Assembly: GCA_963724665.1 (NCBI GenBank)
Contig: CAVRVH010000012.1
Span: 434,001-498,000, forward strand
Length of the DNA stretch: 64,000 nucleotides
Reading direction: 5' to 3'
From: DASUPK01 sp963724665
GTDB taxonomy: Bacteria; Actinomycetota; Thermoleophilia; Solirubrobacterales; 70-9
In this document: in pieces, positions 24,700 to 36,485 of the stretch
Layout: each line of letters begins with the position of its first letter
Numbering within the stretch: the stretch's first letter is position 1
Made by a program: the position numbers and the translations under genes
Notes under the pieces: generated by a model
Seen by the model: the letters and a program-made list of their open reading frames with translations, nothing else
Databases searched by the model: none
Told to the model about the DNA's origin: nothing

Positions 24700-25454
24700 C
24701 AGCCAAGGACCTGGGCGACGCGCCACTCGTTGTCGGTCTTGGACAGCGTCAGGCGCACCTCGCTGATGGCGCGAAGGCGGACGAGGGAGACGCTGGCGGT
24801 CACCTGCTCCTTGCCGGCCGCCCCGAGAACGACGTTGAGGACGCGCGCCTTCGGAACCTTGCCGTTCGACGGAAGGCGCGGCGGGTCGGCGGAAAGCGAC
24901 TTGACGAGCGGCTTGGTGGCGGTCGCCGCGAAAGCCGCGTCCGTCTTCTTGTTCGAGTGGCCGACCTCATAGCCGACGAAAGCCTGGGCGAACTGCCAGG
25001 CGACCTGCTCGGGAGGGGCCGAAGCCTTGGTGGGTGGCTGGGCTGGCGCGGGGGCCGCATGCCCCGCCGGAATCGACGGGGCGACGCCCTGGAGTGCGGT
25101 TAGGCTGGCGCCACGTGATCCGACGGTGGCTGAGACGGCGGCCGGGGCCGAGTCGTGCGCCGCGGGATGATTCGTCGCGCTCATCGCCCCTCCGGCGGCA
25201 GCCGCAAGCGCGAGGGTCGCTGCACCTGCGGCGATCACCGTGCGCGTACGCCGGCTGCGCTCGTTCAGGACATCCTCGATCGGCCAGATGAGCCGGGTCT
25301 GAATCAGCCGCTGGAGCGGGAGCATCGCCCTGCTTGCGCGAGCGAGGGCGCGGCGCGAGGAGTCGCTGCCACGCCACAGCACCTGCTCCTCCAGGTCCCA
25401 TGCGGCCTCGCGAAGCGACCAGCCCGCGTCTTCTGCTGACGCACGAAAGTTCAT
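24699..25454 (-). CDS. Single-pass membrane protein of cell-wall hydrolase operon
   Basis: The 251-residue protein has a cytoplasmic helical N-terminus of about 70 residues (RASAEDAGWSLREAAWDLEE), one membrane segment (TVIAAGAATLALAAAAGGA) and a Pro/Ala-rich linker. An external C-terminal domain of about 100 residues follows (EQVAWQFAQAFVGYEVG ... SLVRLRAISEVRLTL), with an NTF2-like or TcpC-like look. It starts at ATG 25454 behind GGTGAGAG and is coupled to the transglycosylase gene. It may anchor or regulate that enzyme. The family is not recognised. Confidence 0.75.
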   Translation of the reverse strand: MNFRASAEDAGWSLREAAWDLEEQVLWRGSDSSRRALARASRAMLPLQRLIQTRLIWPIEDVLNERSRRTRTVIAAGAATLALAAAAGGAMSATNHPAAHDSAPAAVSATVGSRGASLTALQGVAPSIPAGHAAPAPAQPPTKASAPPEQVAWQFAQAFVGYEVGHSNKKTDAAFAATATKPLVKSLSADPPRLPSNGKVPKARVLNVVLGAAGKEQVTASVSLVRLRAISEVRLTLSKTDNEWRVAQVLG

Positions 25455-25548
25455 CTCTCACCTATTCGTCCAGGCAAGGGGTGAGCCAGATACCGAGAAC
25501 TGAGTTACTTAGGTGTGTGCCAGGCGTCGTGCACGCGGCACAGATGCC

Positions 25549-28161
<2,613 letters not shown>

Positions 28162-28169
28162 CTCGCACC

Positions 28170-28175
28170 ATGGTA
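28170..28175 (-). promoter_or_regulatory. Probable -10 element, leaderless clpB mRNA
   Basis: TACCAT (reverse strand) ends eight bases before the clpB ATG, the spacing expected if transcription begins at or next to the start codon. Confidence 0.5.
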
Positions 28176-28196
28176 CCGGCTTGACTACTGAATGTA

Positions 28197-28209
28197 AAGA
28201 AATCTATGT
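28197..28209 (-). promoter_or_regulatory. Heat-shock promoter motif shared by clpB and dnaK
   Basis: Read on the minus strand this is ACATAGATTTCTT, 36 bases before the clpB start. A near-identical ACTTAGATTTCTT lies upstream of dnaK (33816-33828). No consensus HspR-binding HAIR (CTTGAGT-N7-ACTCAAG) was seen near either gene. It may be the local operator or a sigma-factor element. Confidence 0.45.
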
Positions 28210-28319
28210 CACTTACACTCATATTCACGCCTGATCCACGGCTGGCCAAATCTAGGGGTGGTAGCCGCTCACGGGGCAGGGTTAGGATGGGCGATGGAGT
28301 CGGTGGGTCAAGGACGACT

Positions 28320-28730
28320 ATGGCGACCAACGTCGAGATCTTTCAGCGTGTAATCGAGGCCTTCAACCGCGATGGTGTGGACGCCGTCCTGCCCTACTAC
28401 TGGGACGACGCCGAGGTCTACGACCCGGATCTTCCGCCGGGGACCTACCGGGGGCGCGAGGCGGTCGGCCGGGTGATCGAAATGCTGATGAGCGGCTTCG
28501 ATGACGTCGAGATCCGAGACTTCCGGCTGCTCGCCGCGGGCGACCGCGTAGTCGCCCTCCTGCACACGCACGGCAGGGGCGAGCGGGACGACCTGGTGAT
28601 AGAGACGCGCGACGCGCACACCATCACCTTCCGCGACGGCAAGATCGCCTACTGGCGCCTCTACCTCGATCAGGCCGAGGCCCTGACTGACGCTGGGCTC
28701 GATCCCGAGCTGGCGACCGCCGAGTCCTGA
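28320..28730 (+). CDS. SnoaL/NTF2-like protein
   Basis: The 136-residue protein is a single SnoaL-like domain: MATNVEIFQRVIEAFNRDGV, then YYWDDAEVYDPDLPPGTYRG, RDFRLLAAGDRVVALLHTHG and HTITFRDGKIAYWRLYLDQ. The internal cavity of this fold usually binds a hydrophobic or polyketide-like ligand; no ligand can be named here. ATG 28320 has AGGA seven bases before it. It lies between clpB, transcribed away, and the serine hydrolase gene 20 bases downstream. Sequence upstream of 28320 in the same frame is not protein-like. Confidence 0.8.
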   Translation: MATNVEIFQRVIEAFNRDGVDAVLPYYWDDAEVYDPDLPPGTYRGREAVGRVIEMLMSGFDDVEIRDFRLLAAGDRVVALLHTHGRGERDDLVIETRDAHTITFRDGKIAYWRLYLDQAEALTDAGLDPELATAES

Positions 28731-28738
28731 CCAGCACC

Positions 28739-28744
28739 TAATCT
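28739..28744 (+). promoter_or_regulatory. Probable -10 element, leaderless serine hydrolase mRNA
   Basis: TAATCT ends six bases before GTG 28751. No Shine-Dalgarno sequence precedes that GTG, so a leaderless transcript is the simplest reading. Confidence 0.5.
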
Positions 28745-28750
28745 CCCGGC

Positions 28751-29617
28751 GTGGGGAGCGCCAACACGAGGCGGGTTGCAATGGCCGCTCTGGCGATTGT
28801 CCTCGTGATGGGCGTCGGCGGGCGTTCGCTCGCCGATCAGGGGCGAGGCAAGCACAAGCAGGACAAGGTCTGGCCACGCGATCCGTATCCGTCGTCGCGG
28901 GCCGTCCGGCGCGCCCAGGAGTTCGCCGCGGACCGGGGGGACGTCTCCTTCGCCGTCATCGACGACTCGATCGGCCTTCAGGGATACGACCCCGATCGAC
29001 AGTCCAGCTCCGCCAGCGTCAGCAAGGCTCTTCTGCTGGCCGCGGAGCTCCGCCGGCTCGATCGCGACGACCTGCCGCTCGACGAGTCGACGAAGGCGCT
29101 GCTCGAACCGATGGTCACCTACTCGGACAACCATGCGGCCGACGCTGTCTACTCCCAGGTCGGCGACGAGGGACTCGAGGAGGTCGCGCGGCGTGCGGGG
29201 ATGACGAACTTCGAGGCGACGCCGGGCTTCTGGGGCGGCGATCAGGTCACGGCCGCAGACCTGGCGCGCTTCTTTTTTCGCCTTGAGGCGAACCTGCCCG
29301 GCCCTCATCGCGCCTACGCGAAGGGACTGTTCGCGAGGATCACCCCGGTCGAGAGGTGGGGGATCCCGCGGGCGATCGGCCACGGCTGGTCCGTGTGGTT
29401 CAAGGGTGGCTGGCGCCCGGCCGGCCAGGAGGGCACCAGCGGCGCTGTGACCCACCAGGCGGCTCTGCTCGTCCATCGAGGAGGGGAACGCCTGGCGCTC
29501 GCTGTGCTCACCGGCGAGACGCCAGGGGATGCGACCGGCTTCGGGGCGATCGAGGGAGTCACCGAGCGGCTGCTCGCGAGCTCGCCCCCAAATCGGAGGG
29601 GTTGGATGGCGCCTTAG
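28751..29617 (+). CDS. Secreted class A beta-lactamase-like serine hydrolase
   Basis: The 288-residue protein has a signal peptide with an Arg-Arg n-region (NTRRVAMAALAIVLVMG). The catalytic pattern of penicillin-recognising enzymes follows: S89-V-S-K92, then S125-D-N127 in MVTYSDNHAA, and K218-G-G in VWFKGGW in place of KTG. No clear class A omega-loop EXXLN is seen, so it may be a transpeptidase- or esterase-like relative and not a true beta-lactamase. GTG 28751 is kept because it supplies the positive n-region and has TAATCT six bases upstream. It converges on hspR. Confidence 0.82.
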   Translation: MGSANTRRVAMAALAIVLVMGVGGRSLADQGRGKHKQDKVWPRDPYPSSRAVRRAQEFAADRGDVSFAVIDDSIGLQGYDPDRQSSSASVSKALLLAAELRRLDRDDLPLDESTKALLEPMVTYSDNHAADAVYSQVGDEGLEEVARRAGMTNFEATPGFWGGDQVTAADLARFFFRLEANLPGPHRAYAKGLFARITPVERWGIPRAIGHGWSVWFKGGWRPAGQEGTSGAVTHQAALLVHRGGERLALAVLTGETPGDATGFGAIEGVTERLLASSPPNRRGWMAP

Positions 29618-30090
29618 TTGGTGCGGCGCCGGATCGGGATCCGGGTGGATCCAGGTTCGTGGCCCATGCTCCGCGGTTCGTAGGCGCCGTACGGAACCAG
29701 CTCTCCGCCCATCGACTTCCGCAGTCGTTCGAGCTCCTGGGTCATGCGACTCTCCATCTCCGCGGCGCGCTTTCGCATCTTCGCCATGTCCGCGCGCATG
29801 CGCTCCACGCGCCGCTCGAGCTCGAGAACCGTCTCCACGCCCGCCAGGTTGAGGCCCTCGTCGTTGGTCATCTGCTGGATCCTGCGGAGCCGCTCGACGT
29901 CGGCCTGGGAATAGAGCCGCGTGTTCTTCGGGGAGCGCTTCGGAGTGATCAAGCCGCGCGCCTCGTACATCCTCAGGGTCTGGGGGTGCATCTCGGCCAG
30001 CTCCGCGGCGACGGAGATCATGAAGACGCCGCGTTCCTGGTCGATTGGTCGCTCCCCCTCGCGCCTCCTCCTACTCGCACGATCAGCCAT
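29614..30090 (-). CDS. hspR: Heat-shock repressor HspR (MerR family)
   Basis: HspR represses dnaK and clpB operons in actinobacteria, using DnaK as corepressor. The 158-residue protein has a MerR helix-turn-helix, FMISVAAELAEMHPQTLRMY with EARGLITPKRSPKNTRLYS. A long coiled coil follows (LELERRVERMRADMAKMRKR) and then a basic tail. ATG 30090 lies nine bases after GGGGAGAG and overlaps dnaJ by eight bases. It closes the dnaK-grpE-dnaJ-hspR operon, as in Streptomyces and Mycobacterium. The frame is open well upstream through dnaJ, but that part is a shadow. Confidence 0.92.
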   Translation of the reverse strand: MADRASRRRREGERPIDQERGVFMISVAAELAEMHPQTLRMYEARGLITPKRSPKNTRLYSQADVERLRRIQQMTNDEGLNLAGVETVLELERRVERMRADMAKMRKRAAEMESRMTQELERLRKSMGGELVPYGAYEPRSMGHEPGSTRIPIRRRTN

Positions 30091-31261
30091 CGGTCTGCAC
30101 TCTCCCCTCTGCATCGGATGATCCAGCCGCGGTGTCTGTGGCGGCCGTTGAATCCCGACCGAGCAGCGATGCGCGCGGGTTCTGCCCGTTGAGCGCCTCG
30201 GCCAGCTTCGCGACCGCCTCGCGCTGCTCGTCGGAGAGCTCCTCTGGAACGTCGATTCGGATCCGGTAGTAGATGTCGCCTCGCCCGGAGGCCTTGGTCC
30301 GGGGCGGCCCCTCGCCGCGCAGCCTCTGGACGGTGCCGTGCTGAGTGCCCGCGGGAATGCGAATCGTCTTAGACCCGCCGAGAGTGGGGACCTCGATCTC
30401 GGCGCCCTGGATCGCCTCGGCCACGGTGACCGGCAGGTCGACCTCGAGGTTGCCATCGGGGCGCTGCTTGAAGACCGGTGACGGGGCGACGCGGGTGGTC
30501 ACGTAGAGATCGCCGCGAGGCCCCCCTCGATAGCCGGCCTCGCCCTTGCCGGCGAGCCTGATCCTGCTGCCGTCGTGGACTCCGGCGGGGATATTGACCC
30601 GGTAGCGCTTCGTCTCCTGGGTGATCCCCTGTCCGCCGCAGGTGGGACAGGGATCATCGATGATCTCGCCCTGGCCGCCGCACTCGGGGCAGGGTTGTGA
30701 GATCGAGAAGAGGCCTTGGCTCTGGGCGTCGATCCCGGTGCCCTCGCAGCGAGGACAGGTTCGGGGCGAGGTGCCCGGCTTGGCTCCGCTGCCGCTGCAG
30801 GTCGGACAAGGCCCGGTCGTCGGAACGGAGACGGCGATCTGCGTCCCGTGCATGGCCTGGTCGAAGGAGAGGCGAACCTCCGTCTCGAGGTCTCGGCCGC
30901 GCAGCTCGCGCGGGCCCTGCTGCTGGCGTCCGCCCCGGAAGAAGGTCGAGAAGATGTCGCCGATGTCGGAGGCGAATCCGCCGCCACCAGGGAAGCCGCC
31001 GGCGCCGGCGCCCGGGAAGCCGCCCGCGCCGAAGCCGCCGAAGCGCCCACCGGCGTCGTACTGCTTGCGCTTCTCCGGATCCGAGAGCGCGTCGTAGGCC
31101 TGCTGGATCTCCTTGAAGCGCTCCTCGGCCTGCTCGTCATCCGGGTTGCGATCGGGATGCCACTTGCGGGCCAGCTCCCGATAGGCCTTCTTGATCTCGT
31201 CCTGCGAGGCGGACTTGGAGACGCCCAGCACCTCGTAGAAGTCGCGCGGGGCGCTCGCCAT
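30083..31261 (-). CDS. dnaJ: Co-chaperone DnaJ
   Basis: DnaJ delivers clients to DnaK and triggers its ATPase. The 392-residue protein has a J domain with YEVLGVSKSASQDEIKKAY and the HPD triad in RKWHPDRNP. A Gly/Phe-rich region (GGFGAGGFPGAGAGGF) follows. The zinc domain has four CXXCXGXG-type repeats: CPTCSGSG, CPRCEGTG, CPECGGQG and CPTCGGQG. Its ATG overlaps the grpE stop by one base. The Ser/Thr/Ala-rich C-terminal 30 residues are unremarkable. Confidence 0.97.
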   Translation of the reverse strand: MASAPRDFYEVLGVSKSASQDEIKKAYRELARKWHPDRNPDDEQAEERFKEIQQAYDALSDPEKRKQYDAGGRFGGFGAGGFPGAGAGGFPGGGGFASDIGDIFSTFFRGGRQQQGPRELRGRDLETEVRLSFDQAMHGTQIAVSVPTTGPCPTCSGSGAKPGTSPRTCPRCEGTGIDAQSQGLFSISQPCPECGGQGEIIDDPCPTCGGQGITQETKRYRVNIPAGVHDGSRIRLAGKGEAGYRGGPRGDLYVTTRVAPSPVFKQRPDGNLEVDLPVTVAEAIQGAEIEVPTLGGSKTIRIPAGTQHGTVQRLRGEGPPRTKASGRGDIYYRIRIDVPEELSDEQREAVAKLAEALNGQNPRASLLGRDSTAATDTAAGSSDAEGRVQTDG

Positions 31262-31851
31262 TACTTGCTCACCACCACCTTGGCGGGCCTCAGGACCTGG
31301 CCGTTCAGGCGATAGCCCTTCTCTACGGTCTCCAGGACGACCCCCGCTTCTGTGCCCTTCGCGGGCTGAGTCGAGAGTGCCTCGTGGACCTGCGGATCGA
31401 ACTTCTCGCCCTTCGGGTCGAACGCCTCGACGCCCGCGCCGGCGAGCTTGCCTCTGAGCTCCTCGAGCACGAGCTCGACGCCGCGCGTGAGCGCCTCGTG
31501 CGCTGAGGGCTCCGCACCTGACTGTAAGGCGCGCTCGAGGTTGTCGATCACGGGCAGCAGCTCGCGGGCGAGCTCCGCCTTGCCGCGAACGAGGGCCTCG
31601 GAAGTTTCCTTGGCCACCCGCTTGCGGTAGTTCTCGAAGTCGGCCCGCGTCCGCTGTGCGAGCTCGAGGTACTCGTCGCGCTCGCGCTTGGCCTCGCCGA
31701 GCTCGTCGAGATCGCGCTCGACCTGATCGGCGGCGCCGTTGCCGTTCTCCGCCTCCGCGGTGGACGGGTCTTGCCCGTCCACCCCTTCCGCGTCCACGAC
31801 CTCAGCGTCCACGACCTCCTCTTCGTCGGTGTGACGCTCCTCGTCGATCAT
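31261..31851 (-). CDS. grpE: Nucleotide exchange factor GrpE
   Basis: GrpE releases ADP from DnaK. The 196-residue protein has an acidic disordered N-terminus (MIDEERHTDEEEVVDAEVVD), then a long helix (AQRTRADFENYRKRVAKE) and the conserved C-terminal beta wing ending VEKGYRLNGQVLRPAKVVVS. ATG 31851 follows AGGGAG. It begins 11 bases after the dnaK stop and its stop overlaps the dnaJ start. Its N-terminal acidic stretch repeats the C-terminus of DnaK at DNA level. Confidence 0.96.
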   Translation of the reverse strand: MIDEERHTDEEEVVDAEVVDAEGVDGQDPSTAEAENGNGAADQVERDLDELGEAKRERDEYLELAQRTRADFENYRKRVAKETSEALVRGKAELARELLPVIDNLERALQSGAEPSAHEALTRGVELVLEELRGKLAGAGVEAFDPKGEKFDPQVHEALSTQPAKGTEAGVVLETVEKGYRLNGQVLRPAKVVVSK

Positions 31852-31861
31852 CGGACTCCCT

Positions 31862-33763
<1,902 letters not shown>

Positions 33764-33815
33764 TCCTCCAAAGTCTCTTGTTATTGCTGGAAAGTCTGGT
33801 TCAGTCTAGCCGCCT

Positions 33816-33828
33816 AAGAAATCTAAGT
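33816..33828 (-). promoter_or_regulatory. Heat-shock promoter motif shared by dnaK and clpB
   Basis: ACTTAGATTTCTT (minus strand), 53 bases before the dnaK start, matches the clpB-upstream ACATAGATTTCTT at 12 of 13 positions. In this copy CTTAG occurs twice (CTTAG-ATTT-CTTAG), so a tandem half-site is possible. Confidence 0.45.
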
Positions 33829-33868
33829 GGCAGTGTGGCAGATGTATGCGTGTTCGGCAAGCCTCGGC

Positions 33869-33902
33869 AAAAAAAGAGGCCGGGGCGCCTGGCCCCGGCC
33901 TC
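33869..33902 (-). terminator. Rho-independent terminator of secreted nuclease-like gene
   Basis: On the minus strand a perfect 10-base stem, GAGGCCGGGG with CCCCGGCCTC, and a 7-base loop are followed by seven T. It lies 25 bases after the stop of the gene at 33928-35169 and shields the dnaK promoter from read-through. Confidence 0.93.
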
Positions 33903-33927
33903 TCGTCAATCGTGCTGTCGGCGTCCG

Positions 33928-35169
33928 CTACTTCACCTGCAGCCGGCTCCAGACGCCGAAATGGTCAGATGACCACAGGCCGTTCGCGTAGGTGCTCGTC
34001 AGGCCACCCTTCTTGAACTTGACCTTCTTGTTGTTGGACATGATGTGGTCGACCCGGTGGGTGATCCCGGCCGGGCTCGGGTCCGTCAGGTTCGGATCCT
34101 GGATGCAGCATCCGAACGGCGGAGGAGTGAATGCACGCTCGCTCCAGCCGCCGGCCAGCAGCGCCCGATAGGCCAACGCGTCACCCGGGTCCACCTGGTC
34201 GCCGTGTACCGGCGAGTCCGAGTTGAAGTCCCCGACGAGAACCGTCGGGAGCTTCGAGGTCGTCGGCCCGCCCGGGGCGATCAGCTGCTTGGCCTGGGCC
34301 TCGCGGATGCCGCCCTTCGGATAGGTGACCCCGTCGCTACCTGTGTTGCTCGAGGCGCTGTCAAAGGCCTCGAGGTGGCTATCGACGACGTGCACCTTCC
34401 GGCCGTTCACCTTGATGTCTGCGGCAGCCCAGCCGCGTGTGACATTGACGTTCAGGGCTCCGCCAACCTTGACCTGCAGCAGCGTGTTGAACGTGCCACT
34501 GCTCGGCTTGCTGGCCTTGACCCCGTTGCGGACGAGGATCGCGTCGCGCATGGTGAGGCGTTCGTTGTGACATTGCGCCGGGCAAACGCTCAGTCCGCCG
34601 GTGCCCTGGTTGACCGGCAACTCGAAATCGAACTCCGGCTTGACGACGGCGATCCTGTAGCTGATCGAGCTCTTCTTCTTTGCGGCGCTTGCGCTCCCCT
34701 TCTTGCCCTTCTTGCCGCCCTTGTTGAGCTGCGTGAGCAGGTCGGTGAGGAAGTCGCCACCCGCCGGATCGGTCTGTGTCGCCTTCGGCCCGGTTGTGAC
34801 GGCGCTCAGGTCATACGGCTCGGTCCGCCACCAGGCGGCCTCCTGCAGGCCGACCACATCCGGCTTCTGCTTGAGGATTTCCTTCGCCAGCAGCGCTGCG
34901 CGCACCGACGGGAACTGGGTCCGGTGCACCTGCTGTTCGATCTGGTACGCGGCATTGACGGCGCCGTCCACGGTGCTCGCGTTGAGCGCCGGGCTCAGGT
35001 CAGCCCCGAGATACAGGTTGCGGGTCATTACCGTGAGCTGGTGGCTGTTCTTCTTGCCCTTGGCCTCGGCGGCGCCCGGAAGCAGCGCGATGCTCAGGGC
35101 TGCTACCAGCCCCAGCACCAACGCCAAGCCCATGCGCCCCCGCGTCCGCGGGTGGTCTGTGTGATGCAA
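33928..35169 (-). CDS. Secreted endonuclease/exonuclease/phosphatase-family protein
   Basis: The 413-residue protein has a signal peptide (MGLALVLGLVAALSIALL region, cleaved near AEAKG). The metal-dependent EEP fold shows TVMTRNLYLG, DVVGLQEAAWW with the catalytic Glu, VVDSHLEAFD, VLVGDFNSDSPVHG, ITHRVDHIMS and the final SSDHFGVWSRL. It could be an extracellular nuclease, phosphatase or sphingomyelinase-like enzyme. A Lys-rich insert (GGKKGKKGSASAAKKKSS) interrupts the fold around residue 155. The start is TTG 35169, supported by AAAGGAG six bases upstream. A hairpin lies in its leader and a strong terminator follows it. Confidence 0.88.
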   Translation of the reverse strand: MHHTDHPRTRGRMGLALVLGLVAALSIALLPGAAEAKGKKNSHQLTVMTRNLYLGADLSPALNASTVDGAVNAAYQIEQQVHRTQFPSVRAALLAKEILKQKPDVVGLQEAAWWRTEPYDLSAVTTGPKATQTDPAGGDFLTDLLTQLNKGGKKGKKGSASAAKKKSSISYRIAVVKPEFDFELPVNQGTGGLSVCPAQCHNERLTMRDAILVRNGVKASKPSSGTFNTLLQVKVGGALNVNVTRGWAAADIKVNGRKVHVVDSHLEAFDSASSNTGSDGVTYPKGGIREAQAKQLIAPGGPTTSKLPTVLVGDFNSDSPVHGDQVDPGDALAYRALLAGGWSERAFTPPPFGCCIQDPNLTDPSPAGITHRVDHIMSNNKKVKFKKGGLTSTYANGLWSSDHFGVWSRLQVK

Positions 35170-35188
35170 CTGAAACTCCTTTCGCTGG

Positions 35189-35224
35189 GGGCCCCGTGCC
35201 GCGCCGCTGTGGCGCGAGGGGCCC
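35189..35224. other. Stable hairpin in leader between cytochrome and nuclease-like genes
   Basis: GGGCCCC (35189-35195) pairs with GGGGCCC (35218-35224), and inside it CGCGCC (35200-35205) pairs with GGCGCG (35211-35216). It sits about a dozen bases upstream of the AAAGGAG of the minus-strand nuclease-like gene and downstream of the cytochrome stop. It may end cytochrome transcripts or structure the next leader. The rest of the 138-base gap shows only a small CTGCTG/CAGCAG hairpin. Confidence 0.5.
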
Positions 35225-35307
35225 TTCGAGTCCTCTCTCTGCTGCTAACAGCAGTGTTTCACGCAGAGTTGCGGCGGAAGCCGAAATCCGCCCGGAATTC
35301 GGTACGC

Positions 35308-35700
35308 CTACGGGCCCTGCCCGGCGACCTGTGAGACGAAGGTCGCGACCTCATCGGCCTGCTGGCCGCTCAGGATGCCCTTCGGCATCCGTCCCCCGAC
35401 CCCGTTGTTGATCGCGCTGAGAACCCGAGGCTTGATCGTCGACGGAGCGGGGGCGCTGGCGCTCGGAGGGGCGAGGAGGTCGTCGAGGTTCGGGCCGATG
35501 ACGCCGTCGGTGCCCGCCTTGGCGAGGGTGTGGCAGGCGCCGCAGTTGGTGACGAAGAGGTCCTTGCCCTCCTGGAGGCTGGCGGGGACCTCCTCGGGCG
35601 AGGCGCTCTCCGAGCCCTGGTGGGTGAACGCCCAGGCGGGGACCCCGACTCCGAGAAGCAACACGACCAGCCCGAACATGACGAAGGTGCTCCGCTTCAT
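35308..35700 (-). CDS. Membrane-anchored class I cytochrome c
   Basis: The 130-residue protein has an N-terminal hydrophobic anchor (MKRSTFVMFGLVVLLLG), then a single haem domain. LFVTNCGACHTLAKAG holds the CXXCH haem site, GPNLDDLL is the usual loop, and Met in GGRMPKG is the likely sixth ligand. It should carry electrons on the outer face of the membrane. ATG 35700 overlaps the nth stop (ATGA), so its translation is coupled to a DNA repair gene. Its redox partner is not encoded nearby. Confidence 0.9.
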   Translation of the reverse strand: MKRSTFVMFGLVVLLLGVGVPAWAFTHQGSESASPEEVPASLQEGKDLFVTNCGACHTLAKAGTDGVIGPNLDDLLAPPSASAPAPSTIKPRVLSAINNGVGGRMPKGILSGQQADEVATFVSQVAGQGP

Positions 35701-36458
35701 TTCGCGCGGAGCATATTGGTCCGATACCAGGGACACATCCGGCGCAGCCCGCACTCGCGGCAGCGCGGCTTCGGGCGGCAGATCGCCCGTCCATGCTGGA
35801 TCAGGTTGACGTGGAGCTCGTACGCATCCTCGGGCGGCGTGATCGCGAGCATCTCGTCATGCGCCTCTTCGAAGGGGGCGCCGAGCCTGAACAGCCCGAG
35901 TCGCCCGCCGACCCTGTGCACGTGGGTGTCGACCGGGATCTCGGGGCGTCCGAACGCGAAGATCATCACGCAGGCGGCCGTCTTGCGGCCCACTCCAGGC
36001 AGGTCGTCGAGGTAAGCGAGCGCCTCCTCCCGGGGAGCCTCCGCCAGCCAGTCGAGATCAGGGTGGTCGCCGAGCCGTCCCAGAATCTCCTGAATCCGTG
36101 GGGCCTTCGTGACGCTCAGCCCGCCGGGCTTGATCGCAGCCTCCACCTCCTCCGTCGGAGCGTCGCGGACCTCCTCCCAGGTCGGAAACCGCTCGCGCAG
36201 GCAGGTATAGGCGACGTCGCGATTGCGGTCGTTCGTGTTCTGGGAGAGCACGGTGCGAACGAGCTCCGCGATCGGGTGTCCGTGTGGGTCGTTGACGGGA
36301 CGCCCGTAGAGCTCGCGGAGCCGGTCGCGGATCGCGAGGACGCGGCGGCGCGGCGGGCGCCGCCATTCCGGATCGCGCTTCGGGATTCTCGGTGGCGTGC
36401 CGGGCGGGAGCGTCGTGGTGCTCCCGTCGGCAAGCACGACCTTGCTGGGCAATGGCAC
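35697..36458 (-). CDS. nth: Endonuclease III (DNA glycosylase/AP lyase) Nth
   Basis: Nth removes oxidised pyrimidines and nicks AP sites. The protein has the helix-hairpin-helix LDDLPGVGRKTAACVMIFAF with the catalytic Lys, and IPVDTHVHRVGGRLG with the catalytic Asp. The 4Fe-4S loop is C-X6-C-X2-C-X5-C (ICRPKPRCRECGLRRMCPW). GTG 36458 is chosen because TATCCT lies six bases upstream, giving 253 residues; the first 35 are a Pro/Arg-rich extension. In-frame sequence further upstream runs antisense through the hydrolase gene and is not coding. It is divergent from that gene. Confidence 0.93.
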   Translation of the reverse strand: MPLPSKVVLADGSTTTLPPGTPPRIPKRDPEWRRPPRRRVLAIRDRLRELYGRPVNDPHGHPIAELVRTVLSQNTNDRNRDVAYTCLRERFPTWEEVRDAPTEEVEAAIKPGGLSVTKAPRIQEILGRLGDHPDLDWLAEAPREEALAYLDDLPGVGRKTAACVMIFAFGRPEIPVDTHVHRVGGRLGLFRLGAPFEEAHDEMLAITPPEDAYELHVNLIQHGRAICRPKPRCRECGLRRMCPWYRTNMLRAK

Positions 36459-36464
36459 GGGCCG

Positions 36465-36470
36465 AGGATA
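36465..36470 (-). promoter_or_regulatory. Probable -10 element, leaderless nth mRNA
   Basis: TATCCT on the minus strand ends six bases before GTG 36458. The 27-base space between nth and the divergent hydrolase leaves little room for a leader. Confidence 0.5.
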
Positions 36471-36485
36471 TTGTCCGCGACCCTC

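Noticed and set aside
29614..30456. Longer form of HspR starting inside dnaJ
   Set aside because: The extra 122 residues are an Arg/Ser/Pro-rich shadow of dnaJ; ATG 30090 has GGGGAGAG at good spacing.
34045..35334. 429-codon plus-strand frame opposite the secreted nuclease-like gene
   Set aside because: The minus-strand gene has a signal peptide, all EEP motifs, a strong ribosome site and a terminator; the plus frame has none.
35793..36485. In-frame extension upstream of the alpha/beta hydrolase
   Set aside because: It runs antisense through nth and shows no protein family; the hydrolase homology starts after GTG 36486.
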